A stretch of 64,000 nt of DNA from Clostridiales bacterium (GTDB lineage Bacteria > Bacillota > Clostridia > Christensenellales > DTU072). The notes beneath the pieces were generated by a model that saw only the letters and a program-made list of their open reading frames with translations, was not told the origin of the DNA and made no database searches. Shown one piece after another: positions 1-8,486 of the stretch. Position 1 is the stretch's first letter; each line of letters opens with the position of its first letter. Both the position numbers and the translations under genes were made by a program. The stretch is from contig JAAZJD010000037.1 of the NCBI GenBank assembly GCA_012800525.1, forward strand, positions 1-64,000, given 5' to 3'.

Positions 1-67
1 TTATGGTTTTATCCATAGAACTACTTACTACAATTCCAGTTCTTGTTTTTCTTAAATTCCTTTCCAT
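1..67 (-). CDS. rpsQ: 30S ribosomal protein S17, 5' part only
   Basis: Only the first 22 codons lie in the window, reading leftward from an ATG at 67. The visible peptide begins MERNLRKTRTG and runs to SMDKTI, which matches the start of S17 (the KTRxGxVVSxxMDKT motif). S17 is a primary 16S rRNA-binding protein of the small subunit. A strong GGAGG site lies at about 75-79, 15 bases after the rpmC stop. The position directly after rpmC is the canonical S10-operon order. The gene continues beyond the window edge. Confidence 0.9.
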   Translation of the reverse strand, partial: MERNLRKTRTGIVVSSSMDKTI

Positions 68-82
68 GAGTTATTTCCTCCC

Positions 83-652
83 TTATTTTTTGTTCGCTTT
101 TTCAACTTTAGCTACAGCTTCTGTTTCAGTTTTTTTCACGGTAGGTTTTGTTTCAGTTGTTTTTTTAACTGTATCTTTGGGTTCAGCCTTTTTTACCGTA
201 GTTTTAACTGCAGCTTTTTCTTCAGGCACATTTTTTGTTGTATCTTTGGGCTCAGCTTTTTTTACAGTAGTTTTTACTGTAGTCTTTTCTTCAGGCGTAT
301 TTTTTGCTGTAGTTTTTTTGACAACATTTGCTTTTGCAACAGGTTTTGCTACTTCTTTTTCTGCAACTTTAGCCTCAGGTTTTGTATCTTTAGCTACGAC
401 TTTTGAGGTTTTTGCTTTTTTAGAGCTTTTTGACTTTGAAGTTGAAGTAGGCTCAATAGAGATACCAATTTCTCTTTGCCTCAAAACAGTCATTGCTCTT
501 GCAATATCTTTTTTGCACTCACGTATTCTTAAAGGATTGGGTAATTGAGCAACTGCTTGTTTGAAGCGCAACTCAAACAATTCCTTTTTTAGTTCATTAA
601 CTGTATTATTCAATTCATCATTTGTCATTTCGAAAAATCTTTCTGGTTTCAT
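83..652 (-). CDS. rpmC: 50S ribosomal protein L29 with long Lys/Ala/Thr/Glu tail
   Basis: Residues 1-66 are a normal L29 (ELNNTVNELKKELFELRFKQA, then NPLRIRECKKDIARAMTVLRQRE), the small two-helix protein beside the peptide exit tunnel on the large subunit. The family is usually about 65 residues, but this product has 189. Residues 67-189 are a low-complexity, strongly basic tail of K, A, T, P, E and V. The tail holds two near-identical 23-residue repeats (120-142 and 143-165) built on KTTVKKAEPKD. The reading frame is open throughout and is followed by rpsQ with its own ribosome site, so the tail appears to be genuine coding sequence. The ATG overlaps the rplP stop by one base (TAATG), implying translational coupling. 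The role of the tail is unknown. Confidence 0.93.
   Translation of the reverse strand: MKPERFFEMTNDELNNTVNELKKELFELRFKQAVAQLPNPLRIRECKKDIARAMTVLRQREIGISIEPTSTSKSKSSKKAKTSKVVAKDTKPEAKVAEKEVAKPVAKANVVKKTTAKNTPEEKTTVKTTVKKAEPKDTTKNVPEEKAAVKTTVKKAEPKDTVKKTTETKPTVKKTETEAVAKVEKANKK
158..295 (-). repeat. 69-bp tandem repeat inside rpmC
   Basis: Two adjacent 69-bp units encode PEEKTTVKTTVKKAEPKDT-type 23-mers that differ at a few positions. A weaker partial copy follows towards the 3' end (TVKKTETE). The in-frame period suggests the tail grew by tandem duplication. Confidence 0.8.
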
Positions 653-1173
653 TACGCTTCACCACCCTCTTCTTCTGTAACTTCAGCTACATCTTCTGAA
701 ACTTCTGTTTCTTCTACAGGTTCAACAGATATTACATTTTTATATTTCTCATAAATTGCTTGAGCATCTTCTCTCATAACAAATTTACATTTTATTGGCA
801 ACTTATGTGCCGCAAGCCTTAATGCCTCTCTAGCAATCTTTTCAGTTATACCAGCCATTTCAAACATAACTCTATCTGGCTTAACAACTGCTACCCAATA
901 TTCTGGAGAACCTTTACCTTTACCCATACGAGTTTCTGCTGGTTTAGCTGTTACTGGCTTATCTGGGAAAATTTTTATCCAAACTTTTCCGCCTCTTCTT
1001 ACATATCTAGTCATTGCTACACGAGCAGCTTCTATTTGGTTTGATGTAATCCAACCTGGCTCCAATGCAACTAAACCATATTGTCCATATGTAATTTCAT
1101 TACCTCTTGTTGCACGACCCTTCATCCTACCGCGGTGTTGCTTTCTTCTTTTTACACGTTTAGGCATTAACAT
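652..1173 (-). CDS. rplP: 50S ribosomal protein L16 with acidic C-terminal extension
   Basis: The product has 173 residues. It begins [19 protein letters not shown] and carries the L16 blocks [24 protein letters not shown] and [17 protein letters not shown]-like sequence. L16 sits near the A-site of the large subunit. The family is usually about 135-145 residues; here roughly 35 extra residues at the end are very acidic ([23 protein letters not shown]). The start at 1173 is favoured over a second ATG at 1167 because the GGAGG site is 9 bases upstream of it and because it forms a TAATG overlap with the rpsC stop. The acidic tail lies next to a gene encoding an equally unusual basic tail on L29. 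Confidence 0.95.
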   Translation of the reverse strand: MLMPKRVKRRKQHRGRMKGRATRGNEITYGQYGLVALEPGWITSNQIEAARVAMTRYVRRGGKVWIKIFPDKPVTAKPAETRMGKGKGSPEYWVAVVKPDRVMFEMAGITEKIAREALRLAAHKLPIKCKFVMREDAQAIYEKYKNVISVEPVEETEVSEDVAEVTEEEGGEA

Positions 1174-1931
1174 TAGTTGTTTCCTCCTTTACTCTTAAAA
1201 ATCTCACCTTTATAGATCCAAACCTTTACTCCCAGTATTCCATATGTAGTTTTTGCCTCAGCAAAACCATAATCAATTTCAGCACGTAATGTTTGGAGCG
1301 GGATTGAACCTTCGTGATAAGATTCACTTCTAGCAATTTCAGCTCCATCAAGTCTTCCACCAACAGTTACCTTTATTCCCTTTGCACCAGCTTTCATTGT
1401 TCTAGACATTGCAAATTTCATAGCTCTTCTAAAAGGCATTCTTCTCTCCAATTGAGCTGCAACTGCCTCTGAAACTAGTTGAGCATCTAAATCAACGTTT
1501 TTTACTTCTAGAATGTTTATTTTTAAATTATCTTGTTCAACACCAACTATTTTTGCAATCGCTTTTTTAATTTTATCTATACCTCGATCAGCTCTTGCTG
1601 CTTCTTGAGCTTCTCTACGAGTACGAGGTCTTTTTGCTGCCATTTTTTCTTCAATCTTAGCCTCTTCACCTTCTTTTGTGACAACTTTATCGAGTCTTCC
1701 TATGGCAACGCCAACTTTTCCGCAATATACATCAATCTTTATATTTCCAGCAGCTCTTTCTATGTTAATTTTAGAAATTGCGGCATCATAGTATTCCTTT
1801 TTTAAATATTTTCTAATCTCATTGTCTTGTTTAAGATATTTACCATAATCTTTTTTATCGGCATACCATGTGCTTGTCCATGGAGCATTGATTCCTACTC
1901 TTAAACCACGGGGATTAACTTTTTGTCCCAT
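1173..1931 (-). CDS. rpsC: 30S ribosomal protein S3
   Basis: Starting at the ATG at 1931 gives a 252-residue protein beginning [14 protein letters not shown], the universal S3 start. AGGAGG lies about 9 bases upstream. An in-frame ATG at 1958 would add nine atypical residues and overlap rplV more deeply, so it is rejected. The KH-type RNA-binding region includes the block [11 protein letters not shown], and the C-terminal half has [22 protein letters not shown] and [15 protein letters not shown]3 forms part of the mRNA entry channel. An insertion of about 25 charged residues ([29 protein letters not shown]) lies where many S3 proteins have a short KH loop. Confidence 0.95.
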   Translation of the reverse strand: MGQKVNPRGLRVGINAPWTSTWYADKKDYGKYLKQDNEIRKYLKKEYYDAAISKINIERAAGNIKIDVYCGKVGVAIGRLDKVVTKEGEEAKIEEKMAAKRPRTRREAQEAARADRGIDKIKKAIAKIVGVEQDNLKINILEVKNVDLDAQLVSEAVAAQLERRMPFRRAMKFAMSRTMKAGAKGIKVTVGGRLDGAEIARSESYHEGSIPLQTLRAEIDYGFAEAKTTYGILGVKVWIYKGEIFKSKGGNN

Positions 1932-1932
1932 A

Positions 1933-2331
1933 CTAAGCCTCCTTTCCTTTAAACTCATCTAAAATGACCGTGATGTGGCTAGTTCTTTTCAATATACTAG
2001 CACCTCTACCTTTAGCACGAGCTCTCCAACGCTTAAGTGTTGGCCCTTGATCCGCATAACATTCTGCTACATACAATGTATCTTTGGTCATCCCTAAATT
2101 GTTTTCAGCATTTGCTGCTGCTGAATCAACTACCTTTAAAATGGGCATACTTGATGACTTATTTAACATTTTTAGTATTCCAACTGCTTCGTTATAACTT
2201 TTACCACGAATAACATCTAAAACACTGCGCACCTTATATGGAGATATCCTTATATATTTAGCTACAGCATAAGGCCTTTTATCCTTTTGCTCTTCTCTTC
2301 TTTCAGCTTTTTCTCTTATTCTTGTTGCCAT
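1933..2331 (-). CDS. rplV: 50S ribosomal protein L22
   Basis: The ATG at 2331 has AGGAGG at good spacing and gives 132 residues beginning MATRIREKAERREE. A longer reading to 2409 would run back through rpsS and is rejected. The core has YIRISPYKVRSVLDVIRGKSYNEA, the long beta-hairpin region and the conserved end KRWRARAKGRGASILKRTSHITVIL, all typical of L22, which lines the peptide exit tunnel. The first 20 or so residues are a charged extension relative to the shortest family members. The TAG stop lies one base from the rpsC ATG. Confidence 0.94.
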   Translation of the reverse strand: MATRIREKAERREEQKDKRPYAVAKYIRISPYKVRSVLDVIRGKSYNEAVGILKMLNKSSSMPILKVVDSAAANAENNLGMTKDTLYVAECYADQGPTLKRWRARAKGRGASILKRTSHITVILDEFKGKEA

Positions 2332-2341
2332 GCGTATCCTC

Positions 2342-2620
2342 CTATTTTTTACCTGCGGTTTTAGAACCAGCGTGGCCTCTAAATATACGTGTTGGAGCAA
2401 ATTCACCAAGTTTTAATCCAACCATATCTTCAGTTATGTAAACTGGAACATGCTTTCTTCCATCGTGAACTGCTATAGTATGACCTACAAATTCAGGAAA
2501 AATAGTAGAAGATCTTGACCATGTTTTAATGGGTCTCTTTTCGCCAGATTTATTCATAGCTACTACTTTTTTCATCAAGGCTTCTTCAACAAATGGGCCT
2601 TTTTTAACTGATCTACTCAT
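2342..2620 (-). CDS. rpsS: 30S ribosomal protein S19
   Basis: The 92-residue product begins [19 protein letters not shown] and contains [47 protein letters not shown], the S19 core that binds 16S rRNA in the 30S head with S13. Length and motifs are standard. A TAGGAGG site precedes the ATG. It sits between rplB and rplV in the normal S10-operon order. Confidence 0.96.
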   Translation of the reverse strand: MSRSVKKGPFVEEALMKKVVAMNKSGEKRPIKTWSRSSTIFPEFVGHTIAVHDGRKHVPVYITEDMVGLKLGEFAPTRIFRGHAGSKTAGKK

Positions 2621-2631
2621 CTTTATTCCTC

Positions 2632-3459
2632 CTAGTTAATACGTTTTATGATCATGCCTTTTGCACGACTCTTTTTCTTTCTTGTTTTATATCCTAAGGC
2701 TGGTTGCCCCCAAGGTGAAACTGGAGTTGGCATACCAATTGGACTTTTCCCTTCTCCACCACCATGTGGGTGATCTATCGGATTCATTGCTACACCACGT
2801 ACTGATGGTCTAATTCCCATGTGACGTGTCCTTCCCGCTTTTCCTATTGTTACATTTGAATAATTTATGTTTCCAACTCTTCCTATTGTTGCCTTGCATT
2901 TTACTAAAACATATCTCATTTCACCACTTGGCATACGCAAAATAGCATACTTCCCTTCTTTACCCATTAATTGAGCAGAAGTTCCAGCTGATCTTGCTAT
3001 TTGAGCATCTTTATTGGGTTGCATTTGAATATTGTGAACAACTGTACCATCTGGAATATTTTCAAGTGGTAAACTATTTCCTGCTTTTATATCAGCATTT
3101 GGTCCACTTAAAACCTCATCACCTACATTTAAGCCTAATGGGGCAAGAATATATCTTTTTTCCCCATCAGCATAAACTAACAAAGCAATGTTAGCACTTC
3201 TATTAGGGTCATATTGAATTGATTCAACTTTGGCTGGGATGCCATCTTTATTACGCTTAAAATCAATTACTCTATATTTTTGACGATTCCCGCCACCTTT
3301 ATGTCTTGATGTTATTCTTCCATAAGAATTTTTCCCTGCAGTTTTTTTCTTAGGACGTAATAAACTTTTTTCTGGAGCTACTTTTGATAATTCAGAATTA
3401 TCAAGTGTGCTCATTCCTCTTCTTCCTGGAGATGTTGGTTTATATTGTTTAATAGCCAT
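2632..3459 (-). CDS. rplB: 50S ribosomal protein L2
   Basis: The 275-residue product has the usual L2 length. It carries the N-terminal block [20 protein letters not shown], the RNA-binding stretch [18 protein letters not shown], the central [14 protein letters not shown] and the conserved C-terminal [18 protein letters not shown]2 is a core 23S rRNA-binding protein needed for subunit association and peptidyl transfer. It follows rplW after 16 bases with a clear AGGAGG. Confidence 0.97.
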   Translation of the reverse strand: MAIKQYKPTSPGRRGMSTLDNSELSKVAPEKSLLRPKKKTAGKNSYGRITSRHKGGGNRQKYRVIDFKRNKDGIPAKVESIQYDPNRSANIALLVYADGEKRYILAPLGLNVGDEVLSGPNADIKAGNSLPLENIPDGTVVHNIQMQPNKDAQIARSAGTSAQLMGKEGKYAILRMPSGEMRYVLVKCKATIGRVGNINYSNVTIGKAGRTRHMGIRPSVRGVAMNPIDHPHGGGEGKSPIGMPTPVSPWGQPALGYKTRKKKSRAKGMIIKRIN

Positions 3460-3475
3460 TTCTATAACCTCCTAA

Positions 3476-3766
3476 CTATGCCAAACTTTCGAAATGCTCG
3501 ATTGACTTGCTGTCTTGTGTAAGAGTAACATACGCTTTTTTATATGAAGGAGTTTTGCCTTGTGTTCTACCTCTTCTTTTCATTTTCCCATCATAACTAG
3601 CTGTATTGACTTTTGCCACTTTAACATCAAAAATTTCTTCAACTGCTTTTTTGATTTGTGTTTTAGTTGCATTTTTAGCAACCTTAAACGTGTACACTTT
3701 AAAAGCAATGTTAAAGTTTGATTTTTCTGACAATATTGGCTTTATTATAATATCGTATTTATTCAT
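3476..3766 (-). CDS. rplW: 50S ribosomal protein L23
   Basis: A 96-residue protein beginning MNKYDIIIKPILSEKSNF, with the L23 blocks VAKNATKTQIKKAVEEIFDVKVAKVNT and KRRGRTQGKTPSYKKAYVTL. L23 lies at the tunnel exit and is the docking site for trigger factor and SRP. The ATG overlaps the rplD stop by one base, so the two are probably translationally coupled. Confidence 0.96.
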   Translation of the reverse strand: MNKYDIIIKPILSEKSNFNIAFKVYTFKVAKNATKTQIKKAVEEIFDVKVAKVNTASYDGKMKRRGRTQGKTPSYKKAYVTLTQDSKSIEHFESLA

Positions 3767-4389
3767 TATGCATATGCCTCCATTAATGACTTAATAGCAT
3801 CAACAGTTATCACACACTTATCAGACTTTACTAAATCGTATAAATTAATTAGCTTAACATCTGTTGTCAAAACCTTTGGTATGTTTTTTGATGCTCTTAT
3901 TACATTTAAATTTTCACCATTTAAAACTATCAAGGCACTAGAAAGCACTTTCAAGTTTTCTAAGACTTCGGCTATTTGTTTTGTTTTAGCTTCTTTTAGT
4001 TTTAAGTCCTTCACAACAACAATGCCGCCATCACTTAATTTTTTGCTTAATGCACTGCAAAGTGCAGCATCCTTCATTTTTTTGTTGACCTTTTTACTAA
4101 AATCTCTTGGCTTTGGAGCAAAAACAACTCCTCCTTTGGTCCATTGTGGTGAACGAATACTTCCTTGTCTAGCTCTACCAGTTCCCTTTTGTCTCCAAGG
4201 CTTAATTCCGCCCCCCCTAACCTCAGCACGAGTCAAAGTACTTTTCGTACCTTGTCTTTTGTTTGCAAGCTGAGCAACTAAAACTTGATGAATCAATGCT
4301 TCGTTATATTCTTTACCGAAAACCTCTGCATTTAAATCTAGACTTCCTGATTTGTTTCCTTTCATATCAAATATATCTACTTTTAACAT
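3766..4389 (-). CDS. rplD: 50S ribosomal protein L4
   Basis: The 207-residue product has the L4 blocks NEALIHQVLVAQLANKRQGT, the extended-loop motif GGGIKPWRQKGTGRARQGS and KDLKLKEAKTKQIAEVL. L4 contacts the exit tunnel through its long loop and in some bacteria autoregulates the S10 operon. Length is normal. The gap to rplC is 11 bases. Confidence 0.96.
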   Translation of the reverse strand: MLKVDIFDMKGNKSGSLDLNAEVFGKEYNEALIHQVLVAQLANKRQGTKSTLTRAEVRGGGIKPWRQKGTGRARQGSIRSPQWTKGGVVFAPKPRDFSKKVNKKMKDAALCSALSKKLSDGGIVVVKDLKLKEAKTKQIAEVLENLKVLSSALIVLNGENLNVIRASKNIPKVLTTDVKLINLYDLVKSDKCVITVDAIKSLMEAYA

Positions 4390-4400
4390 AATATATCTCC

Positions 4401-5063
4401 TTATTTACTAGCAAACCACTTGGATTTCCCAGGAGCTTTCTTAACGCTATTCTTAATAACGACAAGTCCTTTTTTAGGACCGGGGATTCCACCGGCAACC
4501 AAAATAACATTCTTGCTTTCATCAACCTTAATAATTTCAAGATTTTGAACTGTAACATTTTTTGCACCCATTTGACCTGCCATTTTTGTATTCTTAAAAA
4601 CACGACCTGGAGTTGCGCTAGCACTCAATGCACCTACTCCTCTATGATAACCAGATCCATGAGCCGCGGGACCTAAATGAAAATTCCACCTTTTGATTGG
4701 TCCTGCATATCCTTTTCCTTTTGACATACCAGAAACATCAACATAATCGCCTTCTTTAAAAACTGTGCACTTAATTTGATCGCCTACTTGATATGAACTT
4801 ATATCCTCAAGACGAAATTCTCTTAAGTGTCGCTTTGTTTCTAATTTGGATTTTTTAAATTGACCCAAATCTGGCTTATTAAGCTTTGTTTCCTTTATGT
4901 CTCCATATGCAACTTTAATTGCATTATAGCCATCTTTTTCAACAGTTTTTATTTGCACAACAACACAAGGTCCTGCTGATACGACACTCACTGGTATAAC
5001 AGTACCATCTGCTGCAAAAATTTGGCTCATACCTACTTTTGTACCTAAAATAGCTTTTTTCAT
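4401..5063 (-). CDS. rplC: 50S ribosomal protein L3
   Basis: The 220-residue product begins [16 protein letters not shown]. It contains the L3 central region [18 protein letters not shown] followed by a [20 protein letters not shown] block and [14 protein letters not shown]3 is one of the earliest large-subunit assembly proteins and reaches the peptidyl transferase centre. A -1 frame reading at 4367-4624 is a shadow. It is preceded by AGGAGG and lies 11 bases after rpsJ. Confidence 0.97.
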   Translation of the reverse strand: MKKAILGTKVGMSQIFAADGTVIPVSVVSAGPCVVVQIKTVEKDGYNAIKVAYGDIKETKLNKPDLGQFKKSKLETKRHLREFRLEDISSYQVGDQIKCTVFKEGDYVDVSGMSKGKGYAGPIKRWNFHLGPAAHGSGYHRGVGALSASATPGRVFKNTKMAGQMGAKNVTVQNLEIIKVDESKNVILVAGGIPGPKKGLVVIKNSVKKAPGKSKWFASK

Positions 5064-5074
5064 TCTGAGCCTCC

Positions 5075-5383
5075 TTACAATTTAATTTGAATATCGACAC
5101 CCGCTGGCAAATCTAGCTTCATTAAAGCATCAATTGTCTTAGATGTGCTGTTATAGATGTCAATTAAACGCTTATGCGTGCGTAATTCGAATTGTTCCCT
5201 ACTATCTTTATGTTTATGAGGGGAACAAAGAATAGTAATGATTTCTTTGTGTGTAGGCAATGGAATTGGACCTGAAATACTCGCATTACTACGTTTTGCT
5301 GCATCAACAATTTTTTCACATGATGCATCAATTAGATTGTGATCATAAGCTTTAAGCTTTATTCTAATCTTTTGGCCTGCCAT
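5075..5383 (-). CDS. rpsJ: 30S ribosomal protein S10 (first gene of operon)
   Basis: The product is 102 residues long, the usual S10 length, beginning [21 protein letters not shown]. It has [29 protein letters not shown] and HKRLIDIY. S10 is a 30S head protein and, with NusB, part of the antitermination complex. The ATG has TAGGAGGATACT just upstream. It opens the eleven-gene S10 run visible here and is separated from two promoters by a leader of about 170 bases. Confidence 0.97.
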   Translation of the reverse strand: MAGQKIRIKLKAYDHNLIDASCEKIVDAAKRSNASISGPIPLPTHKEIITILCSPHKHKDSREQFELRTHKRLIDIYNSTSKTIDALMKLDLPAGVDIQIKL

Positions 5384-5550
5384 AGTATCCTCCTAATTTT
5401 GGTTCTTCGTTTACACTTAGCCGTGTGTGCCATTTTTGTGTTTTTTTTTAAAGGGTTTCCCCTTTTTGCTGCTATCTCCCTCAAGAATTAACAATCACGC
5501 GATTGCAATATTCCGTCTTTGGTAAAGCCTTGCTCTATTTTTGACGCAAC
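5384..5550 (-). promoter_or_regulatory. Leader of the S10 operon
   Basis: About 167 untranslated bases lie between the proximal promoter and rpsJ. On the minus strand they hold a short GC-containing hairpin (AAAGGGG-AAA-CCCTTT, at about 5450-5465) next to an A-run. Leaders of this length in S10 operons often carry ribosomal-protein feedback sites, but I cannot assign this one to a known leader family. No open reading frame of note is present. Confidence 0.45.
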
Positions 5551-5556
5551 TACGAT

Positions 5557-5585
5557 ATAATAACAAACCGTTTTTTTTATGTCAA
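5557..5585 (-). promoter_or_regulatory. Proximal sigma-A promoter of S10 operon
   Basis: On the minus strand a perfect -35 TTGACA (5580-5585) is separated by 17 bases from TATTAT (5557-5562). Transcription would start near 5550. Confidence 0.8.
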
Positions 5586-5662
5586 ACAAATTATTTGCGT
5601 TTTTATATATATTTTTAAAGCAAATTTAAATTGTTAAACATTTTCTTTGAGCAACGAGTTAT

Positions 5663-5691
5663 ATTATACATAATTTAAAACAACGAATCAA
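5663..5691 (-). promoter_or_regulatory. Distal sigma-A promoter of S10 operon
   Basis: On the minus strand TTGATT (5686-5691), a 17-base spacer and a perfect TATAAT (5663-5668). It lies 106 bases upstream of the proximal promoter, giving a tandem arrangement often seen ahead of ribosomal operons. Confidence 0.7.
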
Positions 5692-5808
5692 GAGAATTTT
5701 GCATAAACATAGTAAAGGGGCTCAAGCTCTAAGCCGTGTGTCTAATTTCAGTTAAAGAATAATAACAAAACTTTAAAATCAAAACACTGGAAATCTATAA
5801 CATCATTC

Positions 5809-6720
5809 CTATACTGTATTTGATCGAACAAAATCTGAAACAATTTCTGTAAACTTTTCTGGATACGCCACCATACTCCTTGCGTGAATCGAATCTTTAA
5901 AAAAATAATAATTAGCTTCTGGGTTAGATTCAAGCATCATCTTTGCATTTTCAAATATTACCACATCATCTTGTTCACTATGGATTATAAGTGTTGGCAC
6001 TTTTACAGACTTCATTGCTTCCCCTGCTTTGCACTCATTAAACTTTGTTTTAGTAATTATTCTACTCATAATCTTGATACTTGGATAAATAAAATTTAAA
6101 AAATGGATATTTTTAATATGGCCTTTAAAAATGTTTTTCATATCGTAAAAAGCACAATAAGTAATCAATAAATTAATCCTAGAATCAAGGCTTGTAACCA
6201 TTGTAGCAGTTGCGCCACCCATACTTTCTCCAAAAATATAAAACTTAAAATTTTCATCAAGTTTTTCTAGATAATCTATCCACGAAATGACATCATATTT
6301 TTCGTAATGTCCAAATGTAATACTATCACCTTCACTAAAACCACTCCTTCTATGATCTGGTAAAAACACATTAAATCCTAAATTTAAAAACATATTAAGA
6401 TATTTCATTTGTGAAATTGAACATGAATTATGTCCGTGAAGAGATATCATCACTTTGTTTGTTGGATTTGGATTTTTGTAAAATTTACCAAACAGCTTAT
6501 ATCCATATTTCGAAACAATTTCATATGGTTCATATCTAATATCAAGCCATTCCTTTTTAAATCCTTTTTCATTAGTTTCATATTCAATCAAATATTCAAA
6601 ACTGCGTTTTTTAGGTTTTTGCAAATAAAAGACAACCCCTACTCCCATTAAAAAATAAACTATTAACAACAAAAACACTATTATTGCCAAAACAATAGCC
6701 ACAATTATTTCAACACCCAT
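5809..6720 (-). CDS. Membrane-anchored alpha/beta hydrolase
   Basis: A 303-residue protein. Residues 1-32 form one long hydrophobic helix, probably an uncleaved anchor. The rest has the alpha/beta-hydrolase fold: SLHGHNS (oxyanion region, 93-99), the nucleophile elbow GESMGG with Ser166, a probable acid at Asp251/252 (HSEQDDVV) and His279 (DSIHARS). The layout resembles the BEM46/YqkD group of serine hydrolases, whose substrates are mostly unknown. GGGAG lies 6 bases before the ATG. It is downstream of the crp-like gene but separated from it by a terminator, so it is probably transcribed alone. Confidence 0.85.
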   Translation of the reverse strand: MGVEIIVAIVLAIIVFLLLIVYFLMGVGVVFYLQKPKKRSFEYLIEYETNEKGFKKEWLDIRYEPYEIVSKYGYKLFGKFYKNPNPTNKVMISLHGHNSCSISQMKYLNMFLNLGFNVFLPDHRRSGFSEGDSITFGHYEKYDVISWIDYLEKLDENFKFYIFGESMGGATATMVTSLDSRINLLITYCAFYDMKNIFKGHIKNIHFLNFIYPSIKIMSRIITKTKFNECKAGEAMKSVKVPTLIIHSEQDDVVIFENAKMMLESNPEANYYFFKDSIHARSMVAYPEKFTEIVSDFVRSNTV

Positions 6721-6783
6721 AAATCTCTCCCTTTAATTGATACTGTTATGCTTATAGTATATCAGCATTTTTATCACTATGCA

Positions 6784-6807
6784 GAAAAAAACAACCTTAT
6801 GGTTGTT
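6784..6807 (-). terminator. Rho-independent terminator of the Crp/Fnr-like gene
   Basis: On the minus strand AACAACC-ATAA-GGTTGTT is followed by six T. It lies 31 bases past the regulator stop. Confidence 0.85.
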
Positions 6808-6837
6808 TATAGCATTGCATATTTATTTAGAAACAAG

Positions 6838-7539
6838 TTATAGGTTGGCATTTTTTACAATTTCTTCAATTGCAGCTAAATTTAAAATTTTGATTTCATC
6901 TTTCCAATAATCAATAATTCCTTCTTCCTTCATGACACCCATCTCTCTTGACATAGAAGGTCGTGAAACATTTAAGTACTCTGCCATTTCATTTCTATTA
7001 ATTCCAAGTTTTACTTCAAGAGAATTTTGCTCATTATATTTTTCGAAAATTAACATTGCAATTTTGGCACGCATACCTTTTTCCATTAGATAACTTTTAT
7101 CACGAGATAGTGCGACAATTCTATCTGCTAAAATCTCCATAACATTTTCCATGACACGTTGGTGGAATTCACAATTCTTTGAACATTGCCTAACTATTGT
7201 ATTTATACTAATGTACAAGACTGTAGCTCCAGGTTCATTTGCAAGTACTGAATAAGAAAATACTCTCTCTTTTGAGTAACCCTCAATTTCACCAAACATA
7301 TCTCCAGTTTCAATTAACTCAATTGGTTCGGTAGTTCCATCAAAACGTTTGACAACCTTTAATGCACTCCCCTCGAGAATAATTCCGATTTCATCTACTC
7401 GTTCATTTTGAGTCGCCAACAACTGCCCAACTGAATACTTAACAATCCTACCTCTTAAACAGTCAAAAATCATGTTAATTTCTTGATCAGTTAGGTTCTC
7501 AAATAAACGACATTTTTTTATAAGTTTGATTAATTTCAT
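6838..7539 (-). CDS. Crp/Fnr-family transcription regulator
   Basis: The protein has 233 residues from the ATG at 7539, which has GGAG 6 bases upstream. An upstream TTG at 7551 is part of that ribosome site and is rejected. Residues ~10-120 form the cyclic-nucleotide-binding beta-roll (GIILEGSALKVVKRFDG, GDMFGEIEGYS). After a long dimer helix, a winged helix-turn-helix follows with GINRNEMAEYLNVSRPSMSREMGVMKEEGIIDYWKDEIKIL. No Cys cluster of the Fnr type is visible, and the ligand is unknown. It is transcribed divergently from an unrecognised gene at 7738, which may be a target. Confidence 0.9.
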   Translation of the reverse strand: MKLIKLIKKCRLFENLTDQEINMIFDCLRGRIVKYSVGQLLATQNERVDEIGIILEGSALKVVKRFDGTTEPIELIETGDMFGEIEGYSKERVFSYSVLANEPGATVLYISINTIVRQCSKNCEFHQRVMENVMEILADRIVALSRDKSYLMEKGMRAKIAMLIFEKYNEQNSLEVKLGINRNEMAEYLNVSRPSMSREMGVMKEEGIIDYWKDEIKILNLAAIEEIVKNANL

Positions 7540-7589
7540 CCCTATCTCCAAGCTCTCTTGCTTGTTGCTTTAGCTACAAATATAATGTA

Positions 7590-7618
7590 ATTCTACTATG
7601 CAATAAGTATTAATGCAA
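7590..7618 (-). promoter_or_regulatory. Promoter of the Crp/Fnr-like gene
   Basis: On the minus strand TTGCAT (7613-7618), a 17-base spacer and TAGAAT (7590-7595). The start would be near 7583, giving a leader of about 45 bases. Confidence 0.65.
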
Positions 7619-7737
7619 GACTTTTTGTAAAATTTGTGATATATTATTTTTTGACAGACTAATAAAAAATTTTGACAGCAAATTTATTATGAATCAGCAA
7701 AGCAAACAAGATATATTTTACATACATTGAGGTTATT

Positions 7738-8466
7738 ATGCAACAAAAAAACACATTAGATATTCTTAATGAATTAATCGCATCTTTTTACTCTTCACGT
7801 TTAATCATTGTAGATAAAACAATTTCCAAATTTTTAAAAACTCTAGTAGAAAACAAGGAACTTTTTAGTATCTTAACTGAATGTGTAAATGCATATAATT
7901 ATGAAACGGAATATCAAAATGCATTGACTACAACAGATTCTAAAACATCATTTCTTTTACCTCGTAGTCGCAGAAAAACAATTGCTCTTGTCTCAGGATT
8001 ACTGTATGAGTTTGACAACAAATCAAAAAACATCATTGATTTTGTAACAACATTTTTTCCTGCAGAAACAACTCATGAATCATATATTAATTTTTTAGAT
8101 GGTATCATAATGCCTTTTTCAGACAGTCTTGCAATGTTGCTAACAACAAATTATGATCTTCCTGATATTGCACCAGAAAAAACTAATGAAATATTCCCTG
8201 ATGTTGCAAAAGAACAATGTACATACTGGTTAACTCAACTTTCAGATTCAATAATCGCTTCTAACAAAATCGATGAACAAACTAGAAGCGATGCAATGGA
8301 GTTAATAAAAGGCATGTTTCATGCGTTAGAGTTGCAAAATCCGATTTTTATAAAATATGTATGGATTGGGTTAAAGAATACTCTCAAGCTAGATAAATCT
8401 TGTACCCGTGAAATTCAAGAAATTAATAATGTTTTATATAACTACGCTGTGTTAAATCAAATATAA
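7738..8466 (+). CDS. Unrecognised 242-residue cytoplasmic protein
   Basis: I do not recognise a family. The product begins MQQKNTLDILNELIASFYSS, has no signal peptide or clear membrane segment, and looks mainly helical (for example KTISKFLKTLVENKELFSILTE and DAMELIKGMFHALELQN). One stretch, LPRSRRKTIALVSGLLYEFD, is basic then hydrophobic. GAGG lies 6 bases before the ATG. It is divergent from the Crp/Fnr-like regulator across 198 bases that contain two direct TTTTGACAG repeats. The AEC transporter follows with its own promoter. Codon use resembles the neighbours. Confidence 0.75.
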   Translation: MQQKNTLDILNELIASFYSSRLIIVDKTISKFLKTLVENKELFSILTECVNAYNYETEYQNALTTTDSKTSFLLPRSRRKTIALVSGLLYEFDNKSKNIIDFVTTFFPAETTHESYINFLDGIIMPFSDSLAMLLTTNYDLPDIAPEKTNEIFPDVAKEQCTYWLTQLSDSIIASNKIDEQTRSDAMELIKGMFHALELQNPIFIKYVWIGLKNTLKLDKSCTREIQEINNVLYNYAVLNQI

Positions 8467-8486
8467 AAATCTATCAAAGATATAAA

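Noticed and set aside
3-548. Plus-strand open frame over rpmC
   Set aside because: It is a shadow of the low-complexity L29 tail; Phe/Val/Ser-rich translation is what the complement of Lys/Ala/Thr codons gives, and no ribosome site precedes it.
4367-4624. Second minus-strand frame inside rplC
   Set aside because: Frame shadow of L3; the L3 frame is intact and matches the family over its full length.
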